From positions 7,506-71,505 of the forward strand of contig DATKZQ010000144.1 in assembly GCA_035527895.1 (NCBI GenBank): a stretch of DNA of 64,000 bases, written 5' to 3'. The notes under the pieces are model-generated. The model did no database searches, had not been told where the DNA came from, and saw only the letters and a list, made by a program, of their open reading frames with translations. Origin of the DNA: JADFWK01 sp035527895 (GTDB lineage: Bacteria; Desulfobacterota; DSM-4660; Desulfatiglandales; B25-G16). Made by a program: the position numbers and the translations under genes. Position 1 is the first letter of the stretch. Every line of letters begins with the position of its first letter. Shown here one piece after another: positions 36,713 to 46,253 of this stretch.

Positions 36713-38086
36713 ATTCATATATCTCCAACATACCCAGAATGAAAACAGAATTTGATAGTATGAGGTCGTGGCAAGAAACCTCAGGTTTCAAATCGCATGA
36801 TTTCTATGGTGTATTATTCTCTTATCACAAGTTTGGCTGAAGTTAAGATATTACTCTCTTATCGCAGGGTTGGGCGCGGTTATGATCTTTAAGAGATAAC
36901 CAAAAGTTAAAATGACTAAGATAGAGGACAATGACAGAGACTATGTAAATCTTGCCTTCCATCTACATTTCTTGATCCATTTTGGAGTTCGGCTACCCTA
37001 CTTCCCAAAAGGGACCTATCCTTTCTCAATTTGCTTTCTTATCAGCGTCCCACTTTATGACAGTGCCAGAAGTCTTTGACCGATTTGCCGAGGTCTTCTA
37101 TGAGGCCCTCCGGTTTTAAGCCCCATCTTTCGATATTGGCTATATGACTGACTCCCTTCTTTGGCGGTTCATCGAGCTGGCGGCTTCCTGAGGGGCACCT
37201 CCTTGTTTTGATTGTTACTGTTTGCTTCTTAAGCATACCTGGAGATCGTCTCCCTTGGCTATGCTCTGGAGGTGCCTTTTATGTGATTATCAGGCTTTGA
37301 TTCGCCTCGAATGACCTTCTACCCGTCCACTATCCATGCAGGATGTCCCCTCTTCACGGCCCTCAAATCTTGCTAAAAGCAAGATGCTCACAAACTCTTT
37401 TGCCCCTGAAGCGCAGCGGTCCTCAAATGAAGTGCTCACGAAATTGCTTGCTTCACAGGTATTACTAGCTAATTTCCCTCCATATTTTCACTGAACAGAA
37501 TTTGGCATTGACTTTCCCCAATTTTCTCAATACATTATCCAGGGCTGAAATAATGCTTTCTGATTCCTGTAAACTGAATCGCCTTGCACCTCAAATCCTG
37601 CCGCGGGCAGGATCATCCTCAAGTGAAACGATCTTCAAATCGCGCCTGATGCGGAACGACCCTTCTAGTGTCTCCAAGCTGATGCTCCTCTTGTGTGATG
37701 CCTCACATTCTCGTTGAGGCTTAACGCCTTGCGCCTTTACCTAATTGCGATCAGCTAGTAGCTAAATTTACCTTTAGGCCTTATGCTAGGGTTATTGAAT
37801 GCTGGGAGGTGACTTATTCGCATAAGAAACCCCGTCGAGCAGTGGGAAGGTTAACTGAGCAAGAGTCAAACGGAGACTTGACCCGTTCACATTTTAATGT
37901 AAGATACATTTCATTGGATAAAATTTAACTGCCATGATGGCAAAAAATATATAGGATGCAAACAGCGTAGTGACTCCAAACATTATTTATTCTGTCATAT
38001 ATAAAATATATCTCAGAAATTTTATATACAGTTTCATGAGAGTTGTGAAATTAGATTAAGTTTATAAATTCGGGAGGGTGATTATA
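36713..38086. other. 1.4-kb region with at most one small gene
   Basis: A minus frame at 37042-37236 (64 codons; KTRRCPSGSRQLDEPPKKGV ... WGLKPEGLIEDLGKS) looks protein-like but has no clear ribosome site and is not recognised. An inverted repeat GGCACCTCC (about 37194) / GGAGGTGCC (about 37269) with TTTT after could terminate plus-strand transcription. The rest shows nothing; AT-rich sequence (37880-38060) probably holds the promoter of the GTPase operon. Confidence 0.4.
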
Positions 38087-39397
38087 ATGTCAACTCTACA
38101 AAAACTACTCAATCTTGGCCTCATGGAAATTGGCGCTGATGACTCCCGCTTCAGTAAGATGGAAGCTGCTAGTGCGGCATTGGTCGACAAGTTAAAGACC
38201 GAACCGGCTCTCATCATCCCTGCAACCCTGATAGCCATAGACAGTGATGTTGGAGAAAAAGAGCCATTTTTCGACATAGTCGAGAGTTTGGTGATAGAAC
38301 AATGGAAGACGATGCGTAACACTCACGTCAATCGACCACGAGAACTCCTTCGGTCTATTATTATTGATGCTCTCGCTCTCGTATCTAAAGACATTCCTGA
38401 AATAGCATCTGCCATCTGGCAAACTGCCCTAAGTCCTCTCAATCATGGTCAGGCTAAGTTTGGGAAAGAGGCCGATCTTGTAAAAAAACTTTTACAAGAT
38501 TTCGGGGAATATGCAGAGCTTGAAGCAACTGCCCGTTTTGGTAGTGCAAAGCCAGTTCTAGATGAAAAGAAGGGCAAAAAGAACAAAAAAAAAGAAGCGT
38601 TTAAGCTTCAATCTTATTCCAGCCTCAAAGAAACCGAATTAGTTGAGGATGTCAAACGCACTGCAGGACCACAAGATGCTCAGGGTCAAGCTCCGCCCGA
38701 TCCAAACCCGCACTGGCCAAAATCCGACGCTAACTGGGTGACGGAATTCGCCCCTAGAATGAGCGCAGCACTAGCAAAGGCTGTCAATCTAGGAACTAGT
38801 CGCCTGTCCGATGCTATTTCTAAAAGCTTGCAGGAGTACATGAACATATTTGAAACGCGACTAACTGAGAGCCTTGATTCAATCGAAACGGTTCGAACAA
38901 AGGTTCTTGAATCGCAACAGTCTAGTCAAATGCGATTAAACGTTCTTTGGTGGTTCGAGGCCATGTATTCTCCAACGCTTAAGCTCGGATACCGAAAACT
39001 ATCTACGACTAACGCTGCCATGGCCATGGCGTACGATTTAACCAGTATAGTCCCTCCCCTAGCCCCAGTAAGCGTAACTTACATCCTTAGTGAAGCAGTT
39101 GCCGCTCTTTTTCAGCCTCAGAAAATACCTAAGCCACAGTCTATAAAGAAATTTCTGGACGATTTTATCAAGGATGGCTCTACCCTGCGAGGCATAGTCC
39201 CTAAAGTTTCGAACAACAAAATGCGCCAACCGCTATCCGAATTGACAATAGAAGCCATTAATGGGATTGAAATTAGCGACGAAAACGTGTTAACTCGGAC
39301 TGGAATTAATCCAAGTTTGGAACTTACTTTCCCTGAATTCGCAATGTGGACTTTCCGTGATTTCAATGCTCGAAGGCTTATAGAGGGAATCAAATGA
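38087..39397 (+). CDS. GTPase-associated system helical (GASH-type) protein
   Basis: 436 residues from ATG 38087, with GGGAGGG eight bases upstream; the in-frame GTG at 38078 lies in that site. N-terminal helical region STLQKLLNLGLMEIGADDSR, a low-complexity linker DEKKGKKNKKKEAF (about 160-175) and PPDPNPHWPKSDANW, then a C-terminal helical domain with RLNVLWWFEAMYSPTLKLGY. The LNVLWW-E motif and the genomic position match the helical component of GTPase-associated conflict systems described by the Aravind group. Its stop overlaps the next start (ATGA). Family assigned by memory of the motif and context. Confidence 0.7.
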   Translation: MSTLQKLLNLGLMEIGADDSRFSKMEAASAALVDKLKTEPALIIPATLIAIDSDVGEKEPFFDIVESLVIEQWKTMRNTHVNRPRELLRSIIIDALALVSKDIPEIASAIWQTALSPLNHGQAKFGKEADLVKKLLQDFGEYAELEATARFGSAKPVLDEKKGKKNKKKEAFKLQSYSSLKETELVEDVKRTAGPQDAQGQAPPDPNPHWPKSDANWVTEFAPRMSAALAKAVNLGTSRLSDAISKSLQEYMNIFETRLTESLDSIETVRTKVLESQQSSQMRLNVLWWFEAMYSPTLKLGYRKLSTTNAAMAMAYDLTSIVPPLAPVSVTYILSEAVAALFQPQKIPKPQSIKKFLDDFIKDGSTLRGIVPKVSNNKMRQPLSELTIEAINGIEISDENVLTRTGINPSLELTFPEFAMWTFRDFNARRLIEGIK

Positions 39398-40336
39398 CAG
39401 GGCATTGTAAGCATGATGGGTGCTATCCAGACACGACTTGTGCTCTGGGGCATATTGACCGTACAAATTGTGAGAACTGGATTACAGATCAAAAAGATAC
39501 CACAAAATTAGAGGTCCAGTCCGATTCCAGTGACATCCCTTGGAATATCTATGCTTTAGGCACCAACGATCTTTCGATTTTAGCAGGTAGAGGTAGGCCG
39601 ATTGTTGTAGGACTGATTGGGGCTCCTGGCTCTGGAAAGACTACGCTCCTTGCATTCCTTTACATGTGGCTTCTTGAACACGGAGTGGTGTCGGGCTGGA
39701 TGTTCTGTGGTTCTTGGACACTTGGGATGGGAGTCGATTGTAAAGTACTGCAGGTGGTCTGCAGAACCTCCTCCATCGTTTCCCCCTCACACAACAAGCA
39801 GTGGAAGAGTACCGGGCCTGCTCCATTTATCGTTACGAAATAAACAGGGTTTCTTCCGGGATATTCTATTTACAGATGCACCAGGAGAATGGTTTACACA
39901 TTGGGCTAAAGCACCAAGCCACGAAAGTGCTGCTGGCGCACGCTGGGTATTTAAGCATTCAGATGTATTGCTACTGCTCGCTGATCAAGATGCTCTGTCG
40001 AACAATGAAACGCTTCCCCAAGCACGGAGAGCCACACGTGACCTCACGGAACGTGTGGGGGCCATCGCATCGAACCTCCCCCTCGGTTTTACTTGGACTA
40101 AAACCGATATTGGGTTATCACCGGAAACCAAAAAAACCATTGAGAGTTGTCGAATGCAGTTCACACCACATAGTAAGGTATGGAGTACAACAATTAAAAA
40201 ACCAGAGACTATTGCTAACACACTTTTCCTCGCAATTGATCTCGGTGAAAAGCAGAAAGTAGCTGAGAGATTTTATGAGCCAGTCTCAAATCATGAACCT
40301 TTTTTAGCGTTTAGGGGACATCATGTCTGCAGTTGA
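39394..40336 (+). pseudogene. Double-GTPase 1-like protein, frameshifted
   Basis: Frame 1 (39394 to about 39728) gives CKHDGCYPDTTCALGHIDRT followed by the P-loop GLIGAPGSGKTTLLAF (about 74-89) and FCGSWTLG. The protein then continues in the next frame: GWESIVKYCRWSAEPPPSFP, FRDILFTDAPGEWFTHWA (switch II-type DxPGE) and SDVLLLLADQDAL, to the stop at 40336. Frame 1 itself stops at 39843. The continuity implies two missing bases (or one extra) near 39728. This is the first GTPase of the operon. Either decayed, a sequence error, or translated with a frameshift; the first two are likelier. Confidence 0.75.
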
Positions 40337-41171
40337 TGTGCTTGTTCTTGGCGGTCCCGATACTGGGAAGTCACATTATGCGGGGCAGCTTTTAGGACGC
40401 TTGAGATACAATCGTCAAGGTGTATTAAAACTCCGGCCAGGAGGAGCTGACGACCTAAACAAATTTGAAGAAGTGCTTAGGTGCCTTGAGGAAGGTCGTA
40501 CTGCTGGCCATACACCAACTGAAACTTGGATGGGAATGAAATGCCAACTCGAAACGCGTAATGGTGCCGAGGTACAACTAGAGTGGCCCGATTATGCTGG
40601 GGAGCGCCTTGATTCCATTGTGGAAAGACGCATTCTGCCACGAGAGTGGCGAAAGTCAATATCTGCAGCTCATGCATGGATGCTTTTTATCCGTCCGTCG
40701 ATTTTAAAATTGCACGAAGATCTCCTTAGTCGACCGACAGAGCTTAATCCTGATCAAAGGACGCTGGGTGAACATCTCGTTAAAAGAGCAGGGTGGGACG
40801 ATAGAGCCCGATATGTGGAGATGTTGCAGATGCTACTTTTTGCTTCGGGCCAGTCGACTTTCAAGCAAATTTCAAAACCTAGACTTGCTGTCGTCCTCTC
40901 ATGTTGGGATGAGCTCAATGAGGATAGAACCCCTGAAAAGGTTTTCCAGAGTCGAATGCCACTCCTGCATGCCTTTATCCGAAGCATATGGTCGGGTGAA
41001 TCTTGGTCTGCATGGGCTCTTTCATCTTTGGGTCGAGCTTTGGACCCGAATTCTCGTGACGATGAGTTTGCTAGACGAGGCCCTGAGAACTTCGGTTATG
41101 TGATTCCTCCGGGATCAACCGATCAAGATCCAGACCTCACATCACCAGTGGCGTGGTTGCTTGAGGTATAA
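40323..41171 (+). CDS. Double-GTPase 2-like protein
   Basis: 282 residues. P-loop VLGGPDTGKSHYAGQL (about 8-23). EWPDYAGERL (about 87-96) is the switch II/Walker B region, with an acidic residue and G as in TRAFAC GTPases. AVVLSCWDEL resembles the NKxD-type base-recognition strand. It overlaps the preceding GTPase by 14 bp and is followed 4 bp later by the CHAT gene, so all four genes form one operon. Role: signalling partner that senses or transmits a trigger to the effector, by analogy with predicted GTPase-centred conflict systems. Confidence 0.78.
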   Translation: MSAVDVLVLGGPDTGKSHYAGQLLGRLRYNRQGVLKLRPGGADDLNKFEEVLRCLEEGRTAGHTPTETWMGMKCQLETRNGAEVQLEWPDYAGERLDSIVERRILPREWRKSISAAHAWMLFIRPSILKLHEDLLSRPTELNPDQRTLGEHLVKRAGWDDRARYVEMLQMLLFASGQSTFKQISKPRLAVVLSCWDELNEDRTPEKVFQSRMPLLHAFIRSIWSGESWSAWALSSLGRALDPNSRDDEFARRGPENFGYVIPPGSTDQDPDLTSPVAWLLEV

Positions 41172-41175
41172 ACCA

Positions 41176-43965
41176 ATGGCCTCTTTCGAGCATGCTATTT
41201 TTGGAAACCGTGACGGTAGCCACCAACTTCTTAAAACAAGCCTGGTTGGAGAAGAATCCATACTTGAAGAGCTTCGATTTTTAGTTGATCGTCCAGTTGG
41301 ACATGTGGGTACTGAGGTCATCTGGTCTCCCTACTGGGGATGCGGACTTTTACGTAATTGGTGGGTTCTATGGCGCGGCGAAGAGGATAAAGATGCACCG
41401 CGTAAAAATATGGTAAAAAGTTATGTTTCATTGATCCCCCAAGAGACAGTCGGTTCCATCGAAAATCTCAAAGAACTTTTTGAATTTTTTCCTTTCGATA
41501 TTTCAGAAATACGTGAACCACCTACAGGCGCTGTCATCCATCTTTTGGCTTGCGGTATTAGACCTGTAGTTGTGCCGGATATCTCATTGGCCCCTAAATT
41601 ACTTCTGACACTCTGGCCTCGTCTTTGGCCAGCTGCGCGAAAAAATCTCTCACTTCGGACTGTTTTTAATAGTGAAGCCTTGGAGGTCGGGTCTTTTCCT
41701 GACATTGTTATCATCCCAAAGGAGCTAATCCCTCGTTGGCGATCACACGAATTGTTAGATAGCAAATACAAGCAGCCCGATAACGATATTGTCTCTTATT
41801 TCTCAAGTGGTCTTGCGCCTGAATTAGAACAGCTTCTTCATAACAACTGGAATCGACTTCCTGGAGACTTCACTGTTCTTAAACGCCTTGAACGTATTGC
41901 TTCTGTCTTTAAAATCCTCAGGAAAAGTCAAGGAAGATTTGCTGATGTTCTTCTTGTCGTCAGAACGCTGGAGGCTTTCAAGGGGGGCCTCGATTTACAG
42001 CCGGAAGACCTTGAATTATTGGTCGACAAGATATCCGAAATGCGTGACCCTACGATTACAGATATCCGAAGTGCCTCTCTAGCCAAGCTCACTATCGCAG
42101 CCAAAGCTCAACCAAATGTTGAGTTAACCACAGCTTTTTGGATTCAGAAGAATCTCCAAAACAAATCAGATGAAGACGCACTCTGGATTCTCGAACATCA
42201 GGCCGGTAATGGCCATGTTGCTTGGTGGCTCAGAGCAGTTCGGAAGGGATTGTCTAATGCATTTAATGACATGACCCCAGATTGGGCAAAGGCAATCTGG
42301 CGTTGGTGGTCATCCAATATAGACGCAGTGAATTGGACCCAAAGTCTGATAAGTTCTGATCCTGGCACAGAGGATTCAATTCTTAAACACATCCCTAGTA
42401 AGTTAAAACCCGAATTAAAAACCCGTCTAATAATGCTTTGCGCTGATAAACAGTGGGCTAGACTACTTGCGGGCATTTTACGAATCTCTGAGCCTCTGAA
42501 TGAAGCTGTAAGTGTGCTGCGTGAAATGGTATCAGAGCCAGAACTGGGGCTTGATGTGCTCATCCAAAATAGGAATCCAGAAGATATTGTGGCTGCAGCG
42601 GTAGATTGTGGGTGGGTACCATTAATCCACCGTGCTGTGAGCTGTACTACTCGTGACATCAAGCTGCTCAGTGGTGTTGATGTTAACGCAAGTGGAACAG
42701 TCACTCTACTTGCAGCACATATCAACGCAGGAGGCATTCTTCCATCTGAAATTTACGACATCAACTTTATATTTCAATTGTTTGACGGTTGTATTGATGG
42801 AGAAGAAACGTGTGTAGAAGTTGTAATACATCTTGGTTCCCGAGCGGCTGCAGCAGCTCTGGGGTACTCCCGCCAAAATGATCTCTGGAATGCATTGAAG
42901 CCTGGTCATAGAGAGTTTTTCCTGTCTGTTGCTTCTACTATATGGCTGGACACATTCTTGTCTGGAGAAATGATATCGCTACCTGATTCAATTCTTAAAA
43001 AGAAGATCCGAGAAAATGCGCGAAATGTTTTAGCAGGATGCTCAATCGACAAAGTTATTGACTTCCTAACAATGATCCCTGAAGTATCTGAGAAAGAGGC
43101 TGTAGATTTGCTTAATTCCAAAGGATTTTCGTGGGAGGATGGCGATGATAAAAAATTTGGGCAGCTACTTGTTTCGCGTAAATGGAATTCTGCTGCTCAC
43201 TCTTTCCGGTGGTCATGGAAGACCGAGCTCAAAGCTGTAGCATGGCATGCTAGAGAATTGTTGAGTAGCTGGGACAGATACTTTTTCAGCCCTCCTTCAG
43301 GAACTGACGTTCAAGCTGCTACAGCGTCTAACAAGATAATAAATAGGAGTGATAAAGTGGTAAAAATTTTATTTCTTGCTGCAAATCCTATGAACACGAC
43401 TAGGTTGGCAATAGATGAGGAATCTAGGTCTATCGAAGAGAAGTTACGCTTATCAAGATTACGTCACGCGATTGTGTTTCATACTAGATGGGCTACTCGA
43501 TCCGAGGATCTTCAGCAGGCTCTGCTAGAAGAAGAACCAACCATTGTTCATTTTTCAGGACATGGAGGAGGGATGCTCGGCATTGTGCTTCATACAAATT
43601 CGCAAGGAGAAGAAATATTGGTCTCTTCCGAAGCACTTGCAGACTTATTCAAGGTATTAAAGGAGAATATTCGGGTCGTGGTTCTTAATGCATGCTATTC
43701 AGAAGAGCAGGCTAAAGCTATTGTAGAAGAAATCGACTTTGTTGTAGGAATGTCACATTCCATCGGAGATGAGGCCGCCCGAGTTTTCGCAGCAGCCTTT
43801 TATCGAGGTCTTGCCTTTGGCAAGAGCATGCAGACTGCCTTTGACCTTGGTCTCAATGAATTAAAACTTATGAACTTGAAAGACGATGAGAATATACCTG
43901 TATTACATGTACGCAACAATGTTAATGCATCAGCCGTAACTTTGGTGTGTGAATCCTCATCTTAA
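41176..43965 (+). CDS. GTPase-associated protein 1 (GAP1) with C-terminal CHAT protease
   Basis: 929 residues from ATG 41176 (GAGG eight bases upstream; in-frame TTG at 41161 less likely). N-terminus HAIFGNRDGSHQLLKTSL matches the GAP1 N-terminal type-1 signature; a long helical middle follows. From about 725 to the end is a CHAT (caspase HetF associated with TPR) peptidase: VVKILFLAANPMNTTRLAID, catalytic His796 in VHFSGHGG and Cys840 in VVLNACYS, both intact. The probable effector of the operon: proteolysis released when the GTPase pair is triggered. Substrate unknown. Confidence 0.82.
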   Translation: MASFEHAIFGNRDGSHQLLKTSLVGEESILEELRFLVDRPVGHVGTEVIWSPYWGCGLLRNWWVLWRGEEDKDAPRKNMVKSYVSLIPQETVGSIENLKELFEFFPFDISEIREPPTGAVIHLLACGIRPVVVPDISLAPKLLLTLWPRLWPAARKNLSLRTVFNSEALEVGSFPDIVIIPKELIPRWRSHELLDSKYKQPDNDIVSYFSSGLAPELEQLLHNNWNRLPGDFTVLKRLERIASVFKILRKSQGRFADVLLVVRTLEAFKGGLDLQPEDLELLVDKISEMRDPTITDIRSASLAKLTIAAKAQPNVELTTAFWIQKNLQNKSDEDALWILEHQAGNGHVAWWLRAVRKGLSNAFNDMTPDWAKAIWRWWSSNIDAVNWTQSLISSDPGTEDSILKHIPSKLKPELKTRLIMLCADKQWARLLAGILRISEPLNEAVSVLREMVSEPELGLDVLIQNRNPEDIVAAAVDCGWVPLIHRAVSCTTRDIKLLSGVDVNASGTVTLLAAHINAGGILPSEIYDINFIFQLFDGCIDGEETCVEVVIHLGSRAAAAALGYSRQNDLWNALKPGHREFFLSVASTIWLDTFLSGEMISLPDSILKKKIRENARNVLAGCSIDKVIDFLTMIPEVSEKEAVDLLNSKGFSWEDGDDKKFGQLLVSRKWNSAAHSFRWSWKTELKAVAWHARELLSSWDRYFFSPPSGTDVQAATASNKIINRSDKVVKILFLAANPMNTTRLAIDEESRSIEEKLRLSRLRHAIVFHTRWATRSEDLQQALLEEEPTIVHFSGHGGGMLGIVLHTNSQGEEILVSSEALADLFKVLKENIRVVVLNACYSEEQAKAIVEEIDFVVGMSHSIGDEAARVFAAAFYRGLAFGKSMQTAFDLGLNELKLMNLKDDENIPVLHVRNNVNASAVTLVCESSS

Positions 43966-44274
43966 TTCTCGACTAGCAACTTGCTTTTTTCTAAGATGAT
44001 GTTCTGATATTCGATATTGCACCATAAAATGTTAAATAATCACATTGCTGTCCATAAAAGGGAACGTTGGTTCCAAAACGGCTTGTGACAGTCCAAGCGA
44101 TACATAATATTTAGTAAAGTATAATCTGTGATATTATCCCTTCAGGTCAAAATATCGCCCACCACAAAAACCTGTGATATGTCTGACAGATCCACGCTTG
44201 CCCCTGATTGCAGGTATCTGCTATGTGCCGTGTAATTCCCAAGGTATCTAAAATACTGAGATATGGTTTTGTGA
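43966..44274. repeat. Intergenic with island-flanking inverted repeat, right
   Basis: 44050-44080 reads GTCCATAAAAGGGAACGTTG then GTTCCAAAAC, the inverted partner of 31016-31048. No gene is seen in the stretch. fchA ends at 44275 on the other strand. Confidence 0.6.
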
Positions 44275-44904
44275 TTACGCCAAGTAAATGTTGGTATTTC
44301 CATCCACGTCCGAAATGAGGGCGTCCTGTCGTTTGAGGATTTCGGTGACCTCCTTCTCGCATCTCTCAACAAAGGCCTGATCTTTGATCCGGGAGATGTT
44401 GATCTGCACGTTATAGCTCGCCACAACTGCCGTGGTGTTGGCGAGTTGCACTGCCGCAGCGGCGTCCGTGATGGCATTGGGGTTTCCTCCCCGCACTGCG
44501 TCTCCGGCTGCACGAATAAGCTCTTCCGATGCCCTCAAGGTGTCAAGAGGCACGGCGGCCGCCTTTTTCATGGCTTCCTCTATGGCTTCCTGCCGCGAAG
44601 CGTTCTGGTCATCGGTTTCTTTTGGAAGCTCAAAGGCCGTTATTACCTTCTGGTATGTGTCGGAATCCTCCTGCATGAGCTCAAGGAAACGGGCCGACAG
44701 ATTTGCAGCCGTTTTCTTCACCTCATCCATGCTGTTCCAGGTTTGCTCGTATTTTTCTCTCTCCACCGTCAGGTTGGCTACCATTGCTGAAAGCGCAGCA
44801 CCGAGCGCACCACAGAGCGCTGCTACGCTGCCCCCTCCCGGGGTTGGGTTACCGGAGCTCAGCTCCGTAATAAATTCTCGAACGGACAACTGTTCAAGTT
44901 TCAC
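44275..44904 (-). CDS. fchA: Formiminotetrahydrofolate cyclodeaminase
   Basis: 209 residues. Converts 5-formimino-THF to 5,10-methenyl-THF and ammonia. N-terminal SGNPTPGGGSVAALCGALGA is the family signature (PxPGGGSxAA), followed by the four-helix core ALSAMVANLT...DSDTYQKVITAFELP and NITDAAAAVQLA-type segment (NAITDAAAAVQLANT). Last gene of the ftcD-hutI-fchA group, 98 bp after hutI; the gap holds AT-rich inverted repeats (TTGAATATT / AATATTCAA). Confidence 0.9.
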   Translation of the reverse strand: MKLEQLSVREFITELSSGNPTPGGGSVAALCGALGAALSAMVANLTVEREKYEQTWNSMDEVKKTAANLSARFLELMQEDSDTYQKVITAFELPKETDDQNASRQEAIEEAMKKAAAVPLDTLRASEELIRAAGDAVRGGNPNAITDAAAAVQLANTTAVVASYNVQINISRIKDQAFVERCEKEVTEILKRQDALISDVDGNTNIYLA

Positions 44905-45002
44905 AACAATTCCCCCTCTAAATTGACGATTTTCTATTGAAGATTGACTATTTTTTAAAGAAGCCCTTAATCCTTGAATATTAAATATTCAATCGTCAAT
45001 AT

Positions 45003-46253
45003 TCAATTCCTTGCCACCAGTTCTGCACGCTTGTACACTTCTACAACAGGGGAGACGCCGGCATGGTAGGCCAGAATTGCAGGGCTCTCGCCATCCAGGA
45101 GCAGGAAGTCCGCGGATTTACTTACATCCAGGCTGCCCACCTGTTTTGCCATGCCAACTGCATAGGCACCGTTTAGGGTTGTCGCTGCCAATGCCTCACT
45201 CACCGACAGATTCATCTCCAAGACAGCCAGGCCGAACACAAAGGGCATGGACTCGGTATAGCTGGAACCGGGGTTGCAGTCGGTGGCGAGGGCCACGGGC
45301 ACACCGTAGTCTATCATTTTCCTGGCCGGGGCATACGCTTTCCGCAAAGAATAGGCCGTTGCCGGCAAAAGCACGGCCATAACGCCCTGGTTGGCCATGG
45401 CCTCAAGGTTCACATCGCCGGCTGCCAGAAGGTGCTCGGCAGAGGTTGCACTGAGCTCGGCGGCGAGCCCGGCCCCTCCCAGATCGTGCACCTCATCGGC
45501 GTGGATCTTGACCCCCAACCCCGCTTCCCGTGCGGCCACCAAAATACGGCGGCTCTGCTCTAACGAGAAGACCCCCTTCTCGCAAAAGACATCGCAAAAC
45601 CGAGCGATCCCCTGGTCCGAGACCGCCGGGATCATTTCCTCAATCAGCATATCCACGTACGTATCGGGATCGTGGGCATACTCCTCAGGCACGGCATGGG
45701 CCCCCAAAAACGTGGGAACCACGTCGAGCGGTGTCTCTCTCCCGACACGGTCGATAACCCGGAGCATCTTCAGCTCTGTATCCGTGTCGAGCCCGTAGCC
45801 GCTTTTGATCTCCAGGGTAGTGGTACCGAACTCAAGTGCCGATAGGGCATGCTCTCGTGTCACAGAAAGAAGTTCCTCTTCGGAGGCGGCCCTTACGGCC
45901 CGCACCGAAGACAGGATTCCCCCTCCCCGGCGCAGGATCTCAAGGTACTCCGCCCCCTGCATACGGAGGATAAACTCTTCCTCTCTCCTTTTGGCAAAGC
46001 ACATGTGCGTATGAGGATCCACGAACCCGGGAATAAGGCAGAATCCGGCGCAGTCTACCTCCACATCTACATCGCGGGGCGAGAGGGGCGCCTCTACATC
46101 CTTTTCATCTCCAATGGCCTTGATCACGCCGTCTTGGCAGAAGACGGCCCCTCGCTCAAAATGCAGTATTTCCCCGAGCCTTTTCCCCGTGAGAGGAATG
46201 CCCGGATCGGATGCCGTGAAGATCTTTGCATTTCTGAAAAGCTTTCTGATCAT
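45003..46253 (-). CDS. hutI: Imidazolonepropionase
   Basis: 416 residues, full length. Hydrolyses imidazolone-5-propionate to formiminoglutamate. Amidohydrolase metal ligands: HTH at 81-83 (DPHTHMCFA), a later His in KIHADEVHDLGGAGLA (about 249) and Asp in LATDCNPGSSYTES (about 324). ATG 46253 overlaps the ftcD stop by 4 bp, so translation is coupled. Confidence 0.96.
   Translation of the reverse strand: MIRKLFRNAKIFTASDPGIPLTGKRLGEILHFERGAVFCQDGVIKAIGDEKDVEAPLSPRDVDVEVDCAGFCLIPGFVDPHTHMCFAKRREEEFILRMQGAEYLEILRRGGGILSSVRAVRAASEEELLSVTREHALSALEFGTTTLEIKSGYGLDTDTELKMLRVIDRVGRETPLDVVPTFLGAHAVPEEYAHDPDTYVDMLIEEMIPAVSDQGIARFCDVFCEKGVFSLEQSRRILVAAREAGLGVKIHADEVHDLGGAGLAAELSATSAEHLLAAGDVNLEAMANQGVMAVLLPATAYSLRKAYAPARKMIDYGVPVALATDCNPGSSYTESMPFVFGLAVLEMNLSVSEALAATTLNGAYAVGMAKQVGSLDVSKSADFLLLDGESPAILAYHAGVSPVVEVYKRAELVARN

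Noticed and set aside
37502..37717. 71-codon plus-strand frame
   Set aside because: No ribosome site, biased composition and no family features.
39700..39760. Programmed ribosomal frameshift in the GTPase gene
   Set aside because: No slippery heptamer or stimulatory stem was recognised and the shift needs two bases, so decay or error is simpler.
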